DNA of 64,000 nt, taken from Maridesulfovibrio sp. Its GTDB lineage: Bacteria; Desulfobacterota; Desulfovibrionia; Desulfovibrionales; Desulfovibrionaceae. The DNA is taken from the NCBI RefSeq assembly GCF_963677005.1, contig NZ_OY781616.1:3582501-3646500 (forward strand), in the 5' to 3' direction. A program made the translations under genes and the position numbers. The notes under the pieces were generated by a model. The model did no database searches. It was given only the letters and a program-made list of their open reading frames with translations, and was not told where the DNA came from. Positions 36,077-45,356 of this stretch are shown in pieces; the first letter of the stretch is position 1; each line of letters begins with the position of its first letter.

Positions 36077-38758
36077 TCATTCCGTACGGTTGATGGGGAA
36101 CCAGATTTCATAGACGGTGCCTTCTCCGGGTGAACTTTTACATTCTATACGTCCTTTCAGGGCTCTGGTCACCAGGTTGTACACGAGGTGCATGCCCAGC
36201 CCAGCACTCCCGGAGCTTCTTGCCGTTGTATAGAACGGATCGAAGACCCTCATGACCTGCTCATTGTCCATGCCTATCCCGTCATCTGAATAGGTCAGTA
36301 AAATACCGTTGCCGTTCCGTTTGGCTTCGACTTTTATATGACCGTTTTCCCGGTCCGGGAATGCGTGTGTTATCGAGTTGTTGACCAGGTTTGTCAGTAC
36401 CTGCATAAGGGAGCCCGGTGAAATTCTTATTTCCAGCCCGTTGGGACATTCGACCTCAAGCGTGTGGTTGTGCTCCTTGGTTTTGGATTTGAGCGAGAGG
36501 GTTATACCTTTCAGGTATTCATTCAGGTTGATCTGCCTTATGTCATCGGAGGTCTGGTCTACCGCCAGCTGTTTGAAGTTGCTTATCAGTTTTGCCGAAC
36601 GCTCGAGATTTTTGACTATATTGCCGATTGCTTCACCGCCGGTATTGAGACATTTTTCCAAGTCCGAGCGTTTCATGGAGCCGTTGTTGAACCGGGTGCG
36701 GAGACCGAAGATCATCTCCTGCAGGAAAGACGCGCTGGTTACGCTTATACCAAGGGGGGTGTTTATCTCGTGGGCAACCCCGGCGACGAGTTCCCCCAGC
36801 GAAGCCATTTTTTCTGTTTCAACAAGCTTGTCCTGCGTCTGGCGAAGTTCGTCCATGGATTTGAGCAATGCCGAATTGGCGTTTTCCAGCTCTGTTGTCC
36901 GCATGGCGACTCTTTCCACGAGTTCTTTGTTCAGGGATTGAAGTTCCTGCTCGGCTTCCTTTACGCGGGTAATATCCATCGAGATAGTCAGTATCGCCGG
37001 TGTGTTGCTCTCTGTGGAGATATAAGGAACGCGCGTGGTCTCCACCCAATGAGTATTTCTGGATTTATCTATGTAACTTTCCTCGGTAAGCAGCTTTTCG
37101 TTGCGCTTGATTACAATGCGGTCATCCTCAAGGGTCCGGGCTGCTTCCACAGGGTTCCGTAAAATATCGGCAAGATTTTTGCCGGTTATGTCCTTGGCAT
37201 CAAAGCCCAGCCGATTGGCCTTCTTCCGGTTGACCAGCAGAAATTTTCCATCCAGGTCGTTTGCGTAAATGTCCTGCGGGAGCAGATCAATTATCTGCCG
37301 GAGCCTTGCCTCGCTTTCCCTTGCCTTTTGCATTGCTAGCCTGCTCGCCGTTACATTTTGTCCTTGAAGGAGGATAAAGCTGGGTTTTTTATTTTCCTCC
37401 AGTTGTACCGGGGAGAAGGTCCAGATAAAGAAATTGTATTTTTCGTTGTCGGCCTGAATCGGAATTTCGACAACAGGCGTGGCTCCTCCTTCGATGGTGT
37501 CCTTCAGGCCGGAATTCAGACGGTCTGCAAATTCCTGCGGAAAAATTTCGGAAATCGTCAGATTCGGGCTGAGTTCCCTTGTTGTGCCGGCAACCTCTTC
37601 TGCAGCAGGATTCATATCAAGTATTTTCCCATGCAGGTCGCAGGTGATGATGGGGGCCTTGGCAGATGAAAAAAGTTTCGAAATGTAGGTGCTGTTCTCG
37701 TCAAGGCGATTCACCATAGTCTCAAGGGCTGATCCCAGCTGGTTGAATTCCCTGACTTTTCCTTCCTCAAAACCCATATCCCGTTTCCCCTCCGCAACAC
37801 TTACCGCATAGTCTGTAAGTTTTCTAAGGGCGGCCAGAATATGCTTCTGCATGCCCCAGGCGGTCAGCACTGCCAGGACTGTTGCCAGCGTCAGCAGAAT
37901 GAGCAGGTTCTGCATGTAGTGCTTTTTCAGGGATTCAAATGCCGGGTTGTGACGGGAAAAGGTGAACAGCAGCGGGCTGTCGGATTTGTCCGGCAGCAGT
38001 TGAATTGCCGAAAACATGAGATCGTCCTGCATAAGGACCTGGCCTGTTCCGGCCTGTTCCGACCATTTCACAAGCCGCTTCATTTCCTGTGATGACGGGC
38101 TGGAGGTACTTATTATCAGTCTGTGCCTGCTGATCAGGGCCGCATTGATGGCTGCGGAGACTTTTTTCAGTCTGTCTATGAAGGATACGTTGGAATTGAG
38201 GTCCATGCCGCCATATAAAGTTCCGCAAATGTTCCCGGCCTCGTCATATATCGGAACCGTGCAGATGATCATGGTGCGAATATTGTTCATGGTTTGAAAT
38301 GAAAGGCATTCCCATGACGCATCGGTCAGGTCCGTCCTGCCGGTTCTGTTTTGGATTTGCAGAACCGGTAATTCGATGATTCCGGCTTCCACCCATTTTT
38401 TTCGGTCTTTCGTTAACACGGTCAGAACATCCATCAGGTATCCCTGCCGCGAACTCATGAAATCGTATAATATCCGGTCTACGCTGTCCCTGTTTCCCTC
38501 TTTTACCGCGGTTTTGAATTCCCGGTTTGCGGACATCTGCACAAGGTCGTCCTGTATGTCCTCAAGAATGTCGTCAAGTGTAAGTTCCACAAGGCTTTTG
38601 GTTTTTTCGGCATCAATTCCGAGTTCCGTTTCCAGTGAGCTTTTGGAAAGGTAGAAGGACCACGAAAAGATGAAAATCCCCATGACCATGACCAGAGTGA
38701 GCATGGGGATCAGCAACTGGGCTGTAAGCCCGTATGATCTTTCGGTCCGGTCCTTCAT
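36077..38758 (-). CDS. membrane sensor histidine kinase with periplasmic Cache-like domain, HAMP and two PAS
   Basis: The 893-residue kinase has a first membrane helix (about 10-32), a periplasmic region of about 270 residues that looks like a double Cache sensor, a second helix (about 290-310), HAMP, two PAS domains (about 360-480 and 500-610), a coiled coil, HisKA with AGVAHEINTPLG and HATPase with SSGSAGLGMHLVYNLV. It has no receiver and no partner regulator next to it. The start was set at the Met with GGAG 5 nt upstream; a longer frame adds 15 residues. Cache domains usually bind small organic ligands. Confidence 0.93.
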   Translation of the reverse strand: MKDRTERSYGLTAQLLIPMLTLVMVMGIFIFSWSFYLSKSSLETELGIDAEKTKSLVELTLDDILEDIQDDLVQMSANREFKTAVKEGNRDSVDRILYDFMSSRQGYLMDVLTVLTKDRKKWVEAGIIELPVLQIQNRTGRTDLTDASWECLSFQTMNNIRTMIICTVPIYDEAGNICGTLYGGMDLNSNVSFIDRLKKVSAAINAALISRHRLIISTSSPSSQEMKRLVKWSEQAGTGQVLMQDDLMFSAIQLLPDKSDSPLLFTFSRHNPAFESLKKHYMQNLLILLTLATVLAVLTAWGMQKHILAALRKLTDYAVSVAEGKRDMGFEEGKVREFNQLGSALETMVNRLDENSTYISKLFSSAKAPIITCDLHGKILDMNPAAEEVAGTTRELSPNLTISEIFPQEFADRLNSGLKDTIEGGATPVVEIPIQADNEKYNFFIWTFSPVQLEENKKPSFILLQGQNVTASRLAMQKARESEARLRQIIDLLPQDIYANDLDGKFLLVNRKKANRLGFDAKDITGKNLADILRNPVEAARTLEDDRIVIKRNEKLLTEESYIDKSRNTHWVETTRVPYISTESNTPAILTISMDITRVKEAEQELQSLNKELVERVAMRTTELENANSALLKSMDELRQTQDKLVETEKMASLGELVAGVAHEINTPLGISVTSASFLQEMIFGLRTRFNNGSMKRSDLEKCLNTGGEAIGNIVKNLERSAKLISNFKQLAVDQTSDDIRQINLNEYLKGITLSLKSKTKEHNHTLEVECPNGLEIRISPGSLMQVLTNLVNNSITHAFPDRENGHIKVEAKRNGNGILLTYSDDGIGMDNEQVMRVFDPFYTTARSSGSAGLGMHLVYNLVTRALKGRIECKSSPGEGTVYEIWFPINRTE

Positions 38759-38911
38759 CTGTTCTCCGATTCTTCGTGTAGTTTGAAACGTATGATCCAG
38801 CATACCAGAGTTGCGTGCAAAAGTAAGGGGGAAGGGCGGTCCGTTTAACGATAAGCGTACCCGGCTGTATCTTTTCAGTGCTGCGGCAGTTGTTTTGCGT
38901 AGGCAATGAAT

Positions 38912-38951
38912 AAGGCCGGAACGGGATGTTCGCTATCCCTGTTCCGGCCTT
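38912..38951. terminator. hairpin terminator after the queuosine precursor transporter gene
   Basis: AAGGCCGGAACGGGA pairs with TCCCTGTTCCGGCCTT over 9 nt of loop. It lies 33 nt beyond the transporter stop and upstream of the large kinase gene. T-rich tracts are modest on both strands. Confidence 0.72.
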
Positions 38952-38983
38952 CTCTCTTTATATGCTTATATCTCGTTCGCAGG

Positions 38984-39622
38984 TCAGGATGCGTGTGCCG
39001 GGACGGCCCTGTTGCGGATGAGGGATACGGCCATATACACGAACGGCGTATCCAGCAGGGCGATTGATATTTTCGCAAACCACTGTCCGATAATGATATC
39101 GGTCACCGGCATGATTCCGTAGAAGGCGATTGTTACGAAGATTGTCGAGTCGAGAAGCTGTGAGATTACAGTAGAAACATTGTTTCTCAGCCAGAGGTGT
39201 TTTTCTCCGGTTATTCCCCGCAGCAGGTGAAACAGCCATACATCATGAGTCTGGCTGACCAGATAGGCCACAAGTGAGGCCAGGACAATTCTGGGTGTGT
39301 TGGAAAGTACGGAGGCAAAGCCTTCCTGCCCGTTCCAGAATGGTGCCGGAGTCCAGTGCAATGCCGCCCAGGAAAGCACGATGGCAGCAATAAGGGCAAT
39401 GAATCCGCATTGCACCACTTCGTTGGCTCTTTCCCTGCCCCATACTTCGCTGATTACGTCCGAGACAATGAATGTCAGCGAATATGCGAGTACTCCGGCA
39501 GGAGCATAGAACCCGAAGATGTTGATTATTTTGGAAGAAACTACGGCCGCAATTACCAGTGAGCCAATAAAAAGACTGGTCAGAAGTGTGAACGCCTTGC
39601 GTTCAAAAGTTGAAGAGAGCAT
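38984..39622 (-). CDS. queuosine precursor transporter (YhhQ/DUF165 family)
   Basis: The 212-residue membrane protein has about six transmembrane segments and belongs to the VUT/YhhQ (DUF165) family, which imports queuosine precursors such as preQ0 and preQ1. Family landmarks include the N-terminal segment ending in FGFYAPAGVLAYSLTF, FIVSDVISEVWGRERAN and the late DSTIFVTIAFYG. It is divergent from queF, which reduces preQ0 to preQ1, so the pair forms a queuosine salvage and synthesis locus. AAGGGA precedes the ATG. A structured element lies 32-104 nt upstream in the leader. Confidence 0.92.
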   Translation of the reverse strand: MLSSTFERKAFTLLTSLFIGSLVIAAVVSSKIINIFGFYAPAGVLAYSLTFIVSDVISEVWGRERANEVVQCGFIALIAAIVLSWAALHWTPAPFWNGQEGFASVLSNTPRIVLASLVAYLVSQTHDVWLFHLLRGITGEKHLWLRNNVSTVISQLLDSTIFVTIAFYGIMPVTDIIIGQWFAKISIALLDTPFVYMAVSLIRNRAVPAHAS

Positions 39623-39646
39623 TGGATTCCCTTGTGTTGAAAATTA

Positions 39647-39726
39647 ATTACGTGAAGCAGAGACAGCCCGGACCGGGCAAAAGGGAGAAAGTCCCGTTCC
39701 TCGGATGCGCTGCTTCGGGATTACGT
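39647..39726. other. structured element in the queuosine-gene leader
   Basis: GAAGCAG (39654-39660) pairs with CTGCTTC (39710-39716). Inside are two short stems, GCCC/GGGC (39666-39678) and GGGA/TCCC (39683-39695), giving a three-way junction of about 63 nt. ATTACGT occurs as a direct repeat at both outer edges (39647-39653, 39720-39726). It lies in the transcribed leader of the transporter gene (minus strand) or far upstream of queF (plus strand). It does not match the preQ1-I or preQ1-II consensus. Confidence 0.5.
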
Positions 39727-39915
39727 CAGGTAAAAAGCCTTGCCAGCAATCCAACAGGAAGTCAAAATAAATTGCTGACCGCAAATTTCATTACCGGTAT
39801 CACCCGGTTTCCTTTTTGGAAGCAAACTGGTATCTGCCCCGCAGAAACGTAGACCATAGGCACGGATGCATACGGTGTCTTTCGGGATAACTTTTAAAAT
39901 ATATGGAGAAAACAG

Positions 39916-40419
39916 GTGAAGACAACCAGAAGTCAGGACAGGACAGAACAGCTTGTCTCTCTAGGAAAAGCAGGGGCGACAGAATATAATTATGACTCAC
40001 CATCTCCGGAAATTCTCGAGACTTTTCCTAATAATTTTCCAGACAGGCCTTATATAATAAGCATTGAATATCCTGAGTACACTTCCCTGTGTCCGGTTAC
40101 CGGACAGCCTGATTTTGCCACGATAATAGTGGAGTACATACCGGACGAACTCTGCGTGGAGTCAAAAAGTTTCAAGCTCTATATGGGCTCATACCGCAAT
40201 CACCAGTCTTTCATGGAAACCATCACCAATAATATGCTTGATCATTTTGTCGGGCGCCTTGCTCCTTTATGGATGCGGGTCAAAGGTATTTTTTCTCCCC
40301 GCGGCGGTACAGCCCTGCATGTTTTTGCCGAACATTATAAAGAGGAAAGCAGTCTCTACCCCCGCGTGCGCGAAACCGTCCGGGAATGGAAAATGGAGTC
40401 CGGGAGGCACTCTTCTTAA
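39916..40419 (+). CDS. queF: preQ0 reductase QueF (NADPH-dependent 7-cyano-7-deazaguanine reductase)
   Basis: The 167-residue enzyme reduces the nitrile of preQ0 to the amine of preQ1 on the way to queuosine in tRNA. The thioimide-forming Cys and partner Asp are in EYTSLCPVTGQPDFA near residue 55, and the substrate motif ESKSFKLYMGSYRNH follows near 79. It is the short, single-domain type. The start is GTG with GGAG 7 nt upstream. It is divergent from the precursor transporter gene. Confidence 0.95.
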   Translation: MKTTRSQDRTEQLVSLGKAGATEYNYDSPSPEILETFPNNFPDRPYIISIEYPEYTSLCPVTGQPDFATIIVEYIPDELCVESKSFKLYMGSYRNHQSFMETITNNMLDHFVGRLAPLWMRVKGIFSPRGGTALHVFAEHYKEESSLYPRVRETVREWKMESGRHSS

Positions 40420-40495
40420 ATCTCCCAGGTTGTTCAGCGCGGACAGCCCGGGGGGGATAAGGATGTCTGGACGGTTGTAGGCGGTTGTGGGGCTG

Positions 40496-42859
40496 TCAGC
40501 TCATGTACGGGTTGCACAATTCGTTTATCGTGCCGATTATTTTATCTTTTGATATCGGTTTGGTGAGGAAGGAGTCGCACCCTGCGGCCATGATTTTTTC
40601 CTGGGCCTCGGTCAGTGCGTGGGCGGTCAAGGCCACAACCATGCTTGGCTTGGTGGAGGTGTTGCTTTCCCAGGTCCTTATTTTGCGCGTGCACTCGTAG
40701 CCGTCCATGACCGGCATTTCAATATCCATGAAAACTATGTCGAAACGCTGGTCCTGAACCTTTTTGAACCCTTCCTCCCCGTTGTGCGCAATGTCCAGTT
40801 TGTGGGGAAGCTCTTTAAGGAACAGCTGGATCAGCATGCAGTTGGCTTTGTTGTCTTCCACCAGCAGTATGTTCAGGGAGCGCATTTTTCTGCTGGCGGT
40901 GCGGGCGGAATTAATGCTTACAACTTTTGACGATTTATCCGCATAAGCCTCGTTTTCGATAAGTCTGGACCGTTCAAAGATGTCTTTGGCGGATTTTTCC
41001 AGACTGTACAGGTCCGGAGGGGAAAGCTGCACCATTCCCTTGAAGTTATCTATGTAGTCGTGCCCGACTGTGGTCAGGAGGATTATTCTTTCCTCCGCAA
41101 CCCCGAGCTGTGTGAGTGATGAAATTGTCTGCTGCCAGCTCCATTCGTGGATGGAGTCCCGCACCAGATACAGATCATGAGAGTGCGGCAGGGCCGCTTT
41201 ATCCAGAATGAATGATCTTGCCTGCTCAAAACTCTGGGCTTTTTCTATTTTGGAGGTCCTTGATGCCAGGCGTGTTGCAAATGAATGCCTCGAATAATCC
41301 TGATCATCAAGCACGAGGATTGCTTTCCCTTTCAGGGGAGAATTATGGATTGATCCCCGGGGGTCGCGCTCGAAGGGGATTTTAAGGTGGACACTGGTTC
41401 CGAAGCCTTTTTTGCTTTCAATCCATATTTTTCCGCCCATGGCTTCACACAGGGATTTGCATATGGATAGTCCCAGTCCCGTTCCCCCGTACTGGCGCGT
41501 TGTGGAGGAGTCCGCCTGAGTGAACCTGTCGAAAATAGCTTCCACCTTGTCCTCGGGAATACCTATTCCGCTGTCCCGGACCGCGAAATGGATAAGCACC
41601 TGATTTTCCGAGTCCACCGCCGCCGATTGGGTAAGCGATGTTTCGACCACGACAAAGCCGCGTTCTGTAAATTTTATGGCATTTCCGATCAGGTTTACAA
41701 AAATCTGCTGCAGCCTTGAAGCATCGCCCATTACCTGAACCGGGACTTCTCTGTTTATGCTGTAGGCGAGTTCCAGCCCCTTGCCGTGTCCTGCGTGCGA
41801 AGTTACCCTGAATGCCTTGCCGATTATTCTGTCCAGGTCTATTTCATTGTTTTCAAAAGCGATTTCTCCAGCTTCAATCTTGCTCAAGTCCAGAATTTCA
41901 TTGATCAGGTGCAGCAGTGCTTCTCCGGATTCCTGCAGAATGCCCACAAAGCGTTTCTGCTCGCTGTTCATCTCCGACTCCGCCAGAATCTCCGCCATAC
42001 CCAGAATGGCGTTCATGGGAGTCCTTATTTCGTGGCTCATGGCTGCGAGAAATTGTGATTTAGCAACAGTACCCTTGGCCGCTTCAACAGCCATTGCTTC
42101 CGATTTTGCAATGGCCTTGACCAACTGCCTGTTGGCCGCTTCAAGCTCGTGGGTGCGTTCCTGAACTTTCACTTCCAGATTTTTGTACAGCCCCTCCAGG
42201 TTCCTGCTCATATTATTGAAGTTGAGGGCCAGCATACCTATCTCATCCATGCGGTTGCCAAGGTTGACCGTGACGAACTGGCGGCGGGCTATCTTGCGTG
42301 TACTTGTGCCCAGAAGTCGAAGCGGCGCAATTATGATCCTCTGAAAAAATGCGTCCAGAGCGATAAGGGTGCAGATAAGGCAGGCGCTGAAAAGCATGAC
42401 CAGGTTTATGGTCTTGTTGCCGATTTCCTTTTTTACCTTGTCCAGTTTCATGCCGATTTCAACCCGGCCTATATTTTCATTATCCACCGTGATGGGGCTT
42501 GAGACGATCATGATGTCATCCCCATACGACGGCTTGTTCTTTCTTACATGGGCCTTGGAAATTATGTTGCCGGACTGGAGGAGGGGCGCTCCGTCCCGGT
42601 CGAATATTTCGCAGAAAGCAACCTGCGGAGACTGCTCTATGGAAAGAGCCAGGTCTTCAACCAGAAAGAAGCTGAATCTGGGCAGATACTCGGCGCAGGA
42701 GCGTGCGGCAAGAGCGGCGATTCTGTTGCCGTGTTCGTACAGGTTGTCCTTTAGCAGCTTCTGCTGGGAATCAACTATGTAGTACCCCAGCGAAAAGAAG
42801 AACAGCAGAAGGATAAGGCCTGCGCCAAGTGAAATTTTCAGTCTTAGACTGTCAGTCAT
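40496..42859 (-). CDS. membrane hybrid histidine kinase with two receivers, paired with BMP-type protein
   Basis: The 787-residue kinase has a membrane helix near 8-28, a periplasmic domain of about 120 residues, a second helix near 150-170, HAMP, a coiled coil, HisKA with MSHEIRTPMN near 275, HATPase with GTGLGLSI, and two receivers. The first receiver begins ILVLDDQDYSR but its acceptor position reads LYLVRDSIH, so it is probably inactive. The second has FMDIEMPVMDG and the late Lys. It starts 24 nt after a secreted BMP-family protein gene, with no ABC-transporter genes, so that protein likely presents a ligand to the kinase. Confidence 0.94.
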   Translation of the reverse strand: MTDSLRLKISLGAGLILLLFFFSLGYYIVDSQQKLLKDNLYEHGNRIAALAARSCAEYLPRFSFFLVEDLALSIEQSPQVAFCEIFDRDGAPLLQSGNIISKAHVRKNKPSYGDDIMIVSSPITVDNENIGRVEIGMKLDKVKKEIGNKTINLVMLFSACLICTLIALDAFFQRIIIAPLRLLGTSTRKIARRQFVTVNLGNRMDEIGMLALNFNNMSRNLEGLYKNLEVKVQERTHELEAANRQLVKAIAKSEAMAVEAAKGTVAKSQFLAAMSHEIRTPMNAILGMAEILAESEMNSEQKRFVGILQESGEALLHLINEILDLSKIEAGEIAFENNEIDLDRIIGKAFRVTSHAGHGKGLELAYSINREVPVQVMGDASRLQQIFVNLIGNAIKFTERGFVVVETSLTQSAAVDSENQVLIHFAVRDSGIGIPEDKVEAIFDRFTQADSSTTRQYGGTGLGLSICKSLCEAMGGKIWIESKKGFGTSVHLKIPFERDPRGSIHNSPLKGKAILVLDDQDYSRHSFATRLASRTSKIEKAQSFEQARSFILDKAALPHSHDLYLVRDSIHEWSWQQTISSLTQLGVAEERIILLTTVGHDYIDNFKGMVQLSPPDLYSLEKSAKDIFERSRLIENEAYADKSSKVVSINSARTASRKMRSLNILLVEDNKANCMLIQLFLKELPHKLDIAHNGEEGFKKVQDQRFDIVFMDIEMPVMDGYECTRKIRTWESNTSTKPSMVVALTAHALTEAQEKIMAAGCDSFLTKPISKDKIIGTINELCNPYMS

Positions 42860-42883
42860 CTTTTAAGTCTGTTCAACCCTGTG

Positions 42884-43885
42884 TTATGAATCCGTACTGC
42901 GGGCGGAAGGTGCGGGTTCAACACTGATTTCTTTTTTTATTATCTTGTCGCGTATCTCGGATATCCGGTGAAATATTTCATCGGGAATCATGTTCCTGGT
43001 GTAGAGCATGGGGCTGAGGCCGACTCCGTTTTCCTTTAAACCGTAAAAGGACGGACCCGGTTTGAATTTCCCGAGCATAACGGATTTAAGTTCGTTGTAG
43101 CAGGCAACATCAAGTTTTTTAATCATGCTGGTGAGGACTGTGCCCTTGGCCAGTGAGTCCTGGTCCGAATCTACTCCGATGGCAAATTTGCCGGAAGTTC
43201 TGGCGGCCTCTATTATCCCGTTTCCGGTTAATCCGGCAACTGTGAAAATCGTGTCCGCACCATTGCGATACTGGTTCATAGCCATGGCATATCCCTTTTG
43301 CGGGTTCTGAAATCCCGAAAAATCACCCGGAGGGGAGACATAGTCTATGTCTATTTTGATGTCCGGCACGCCGTATTTCGCTCCGGCGACATAACCCATT
43401 TCGAAATCAGCTACCGGGGGGACTCTGGTTCCGCCGATAAAACCGATTTTACCTGTTTTACTCATCAGTGCAGCCAGTGCTCCGGCCAGGAAGGAGCCTT
43501 CCTTCTGGTTGAAAACCACAGAGGATACATTGTCCCTGCCGCGGACCGGAACTTCAATCACTATGAATTTTTTATCCGGGTATTTCGGGCTGTCTTCCCT
43601 GACAAGTTTTTCGTGTTGGGCTCCGATCAGCAACAGCACATCGCACTGCCGTATCAGGGCCGTAAAATCCTCTTCTGTAGACTCTCCGTTTTTGCCCGGC
43701 TCAAGTATGATAAGCTTGAAGTTGAATTCCTGCTGTGCCTTGCGTACTCCGCCGTAGCTCATGTCATTGAATGACAGGTCGCCGAGTCCGGACGCGCCGG
43801 TCACAAATCCGACCACCGGTTGTTTTGCCCATGCCGGCCCTGAAAAGGTCAGCATAATCAGCAGAGATAGAATTACAAATCGCAT
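42884..43885 (-). CDS. BMP-family (Med/PnrA-like) periplasmic binding protein
   Basis: This 333-residue protein has a signal peptide (cleavage after GPAWA) and the BMP fold related to periplasmic nucleoside-binding proteins. Landmarks are VGFVTGASGLGDLSFNDMSYGG, a central GKIGFIGG and VDSDQDSLAKGTVLTSMIKKLD. There is no lipobox, so it should be free in the periplasm. Family members usually feed purine nucleoside ABC importers, but no ABC genes are here; a hybrid kinase gene follows by 24 nt. A sensory role similar to LuxP with LuxQ is inferred. Confidence 0.9.
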   Translation of the reverse strand: MRFVILSLLIMLTFSGPAWAKQPVVGFVTGASGLGDLSFNDMSYGGVRKAQQEFNFKLIILEPGKNGESTEEDFTALIRQCDVLLLIGAQHEKLVREDSPKYPDKKFIVIEVPVRGRDNVSSVVFNQKEGSFLAGALAALMSKTGKIGFIGGTRVPPVADFEMGYVAGAKYGVPDIKIDIDYVSPPGDFSGFQNPQKGYAMAMNQYRNGADTIFTVAGLTGNGIIEAARTSGKFAIGVDSDQDSLAKGTVLTSMIKKLDVACYNELKSVMLGKFKPGPSFYGLKENGVGLSPMLYTRNMIPDEIFHRISEIRDKIIKKEISVEPAPSARSTDS

Positions 43886-44237
43886 CGTTTCCCCGTCTGT
43901 ATCTTTGTATAAGCTGTTTTGATATAGCGGATCGGTCGCAGGACCGGACTGTCATCTGTTTTATAAATAAGCCGTATATCTTTAAAGGCTCTTTCAGGCA
44001 ACAATTGTGTGTAGATGACGGTGTTGAACGGTTTTATAGCGGAATGCTGCAGGAAATAAAAATGCTGAGACAAAACAGATGCTACAATCTGTCTTGTCTC
44101 AGCATTATTTAGGTATCGGAATAGATTCCATTATCAGGTTGGCCGATGCCATATCCTGTTTAACTGTGAATTTTATACAGAGTAATCAATACCCCGCTCA
44201 ATCCGGAGAATTACTCGTAAAAGAAGTTAACGGCAAT
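43886..44237. other. intergenic region with terminator of the EamA gene
   Basis: The 352 nt contain the upstream region of the BMP-protein gene and, at 44061-44106, a long hairpin. I see no gene. Confidence 0.5.
44061..44106 (-). terminator. terminator of the EamA transporter gene
   Basis: AATGCTGAGACAAAACAGAT pairs with ATCTGTCTTGTCTCAGCATT (one mismatch) around a 6-nt loop. On the minus strand TTTATTT follows. It lies 132 nt beyond the EamA stop codon. Confidence 0.82.
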
Positions 44238-45203
44238 TTATCTTGATGCTGTGTCCGCGCGTGGAACCGCAAGACCGCAAATACGTTTGAGGTCCTGCCT
44301 TATGCGTTCTCCGCGCTGGGCCATGGCAACCCCGGCAAAGATTATTCCCGAAGCCATTATCTGGAGGAAAGTCAGGGTCTCATCCAGTATTATCCAGCCG
44401 AAGAAAGCCGCTATTGCCGGGACCAGATTGATAAAGGCCGAAGCCTTTCCGGCCGGAAGACGGCTCATTCCGACGTTGTAGAGTCCGAAGGCTCCGAGGG
44501 TGACAAATGCGCCCAGATAAGCAGCCACGGCGAGTACGCTGCCCGGTTCAGGGCCGAGACCGTCACGCAGCAGCAGATAAAGGCCGGGCAGAAAGAACAG
44601 ACACCCGGCGGCATTCTGCACTGCGGTTATTGTCCATGGTCCGTAGCTGGCGGAAAGTCTTTTCACCAGAAGCATGTAACCTGCGGCGCAGGCCATGGCG
44701 CACAGTTCCAGAGTATTGCCCAGAGCCGGGTTGGCGGCATCTGCTGAAGGCGCTCCGCTCATGGTCAGGGCGGCTACCCCGAGCATTGATATGGCCAGCC
44801 CGGACCATCCCCATACCGATGTTTTTTCCTTGAAGAATATGCCCGCGCCAACTGCAACCATGAGCGGCAGGGAGGCCGAGACCAGCCCCGCCTGGGTGGC
44901 GGAAGTAAACGTCAGGGCGTAGGATTCGAAAAGGAAATACAGGCAGGGCATGAACAGGGCCATGAGTGCCAGCGCCACACGGTCCTTTCCTTTTCTTACC
45001 GGACCGGCGAGCCTTGCCGCAAACGGTGTCAGCACCAGAGTGGCAATGCCTGTGCGCATCCACATGACTGCCCAGGGGTTAAGGTTGCCGACCAGATGTT
45101 TCATGGCCGCGAATGCGCTTCCCCAGAGCAGTACCGCTCCGAGAACCGCCGCCACCGGGATTATATTTGCGTCAGATCTGTTTTCTGTTTTCGTGCGTTG
45201 CAT
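44238..45203 (-). CDS. EamA/DMT-family exporter
   Basis: The 321-residue inner-membrane protein has ten predicted helices in two EamA repeats (about 15-150 and 165-300), with LLWGSAFAAMK and AFINLVPAIAAFFGWIILDE as typical segments. The family exports amino acids, metabolites or drugs. AAAGGAG lies 7 nt before the ATG. An AraC-family gene on the same strand ends 154 nt upstream and may control it. The substrate is unknown. Confidence 0.9.
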   Translation of the reverse strand: MQRTKTENRSDANIIPVAAVLGAVLLWGSAFAAMKHLVGNLNPWAVMWMRTGIATLVLTPFAARLAGPVRKGKDRVALALMALFMPCLYFLFESYALTFTSATQAGLVSASLPLMVAVGAGIFFKEKTSVWGWSGLAISMLGVAALTMSGAPSADAANPALGNTLELCAMACAAGYMLLVKRLSASYGPWTITAVQNAAGCLFFLPGLYLLLRDGLGPEPGSVLAVAAYLGAFVTLGAFGLYNVGMSRLPAGKASAFINLVPAIAAFFGWIILDETLTFLQIMASGIIFAGVAMAQRGERIRQDLKRICGLAVPRADTASR

Positions 45204-45356
45204 CGGTTTACTCCTTTAATGTGCGAATGTGCTCAGTACCCGGCTGCAGTCAGGATCTCCGTGGTCATATCTGACCTGAAGGCTCCTGTGCATCGGGTGG
45301 ATTCTGCTGATTATCTTCGGCAGGGAATATAGTCTTGGAAAATATTGCTGCTCAGA

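Noticed and set aside
39623-39915. preQ1-I or preQ1-II riboswitch in the queuosine intergenic region
   Set aside because: Neither the A-rich tail with ACCC of class I nor the class II consensus is present on either strand.
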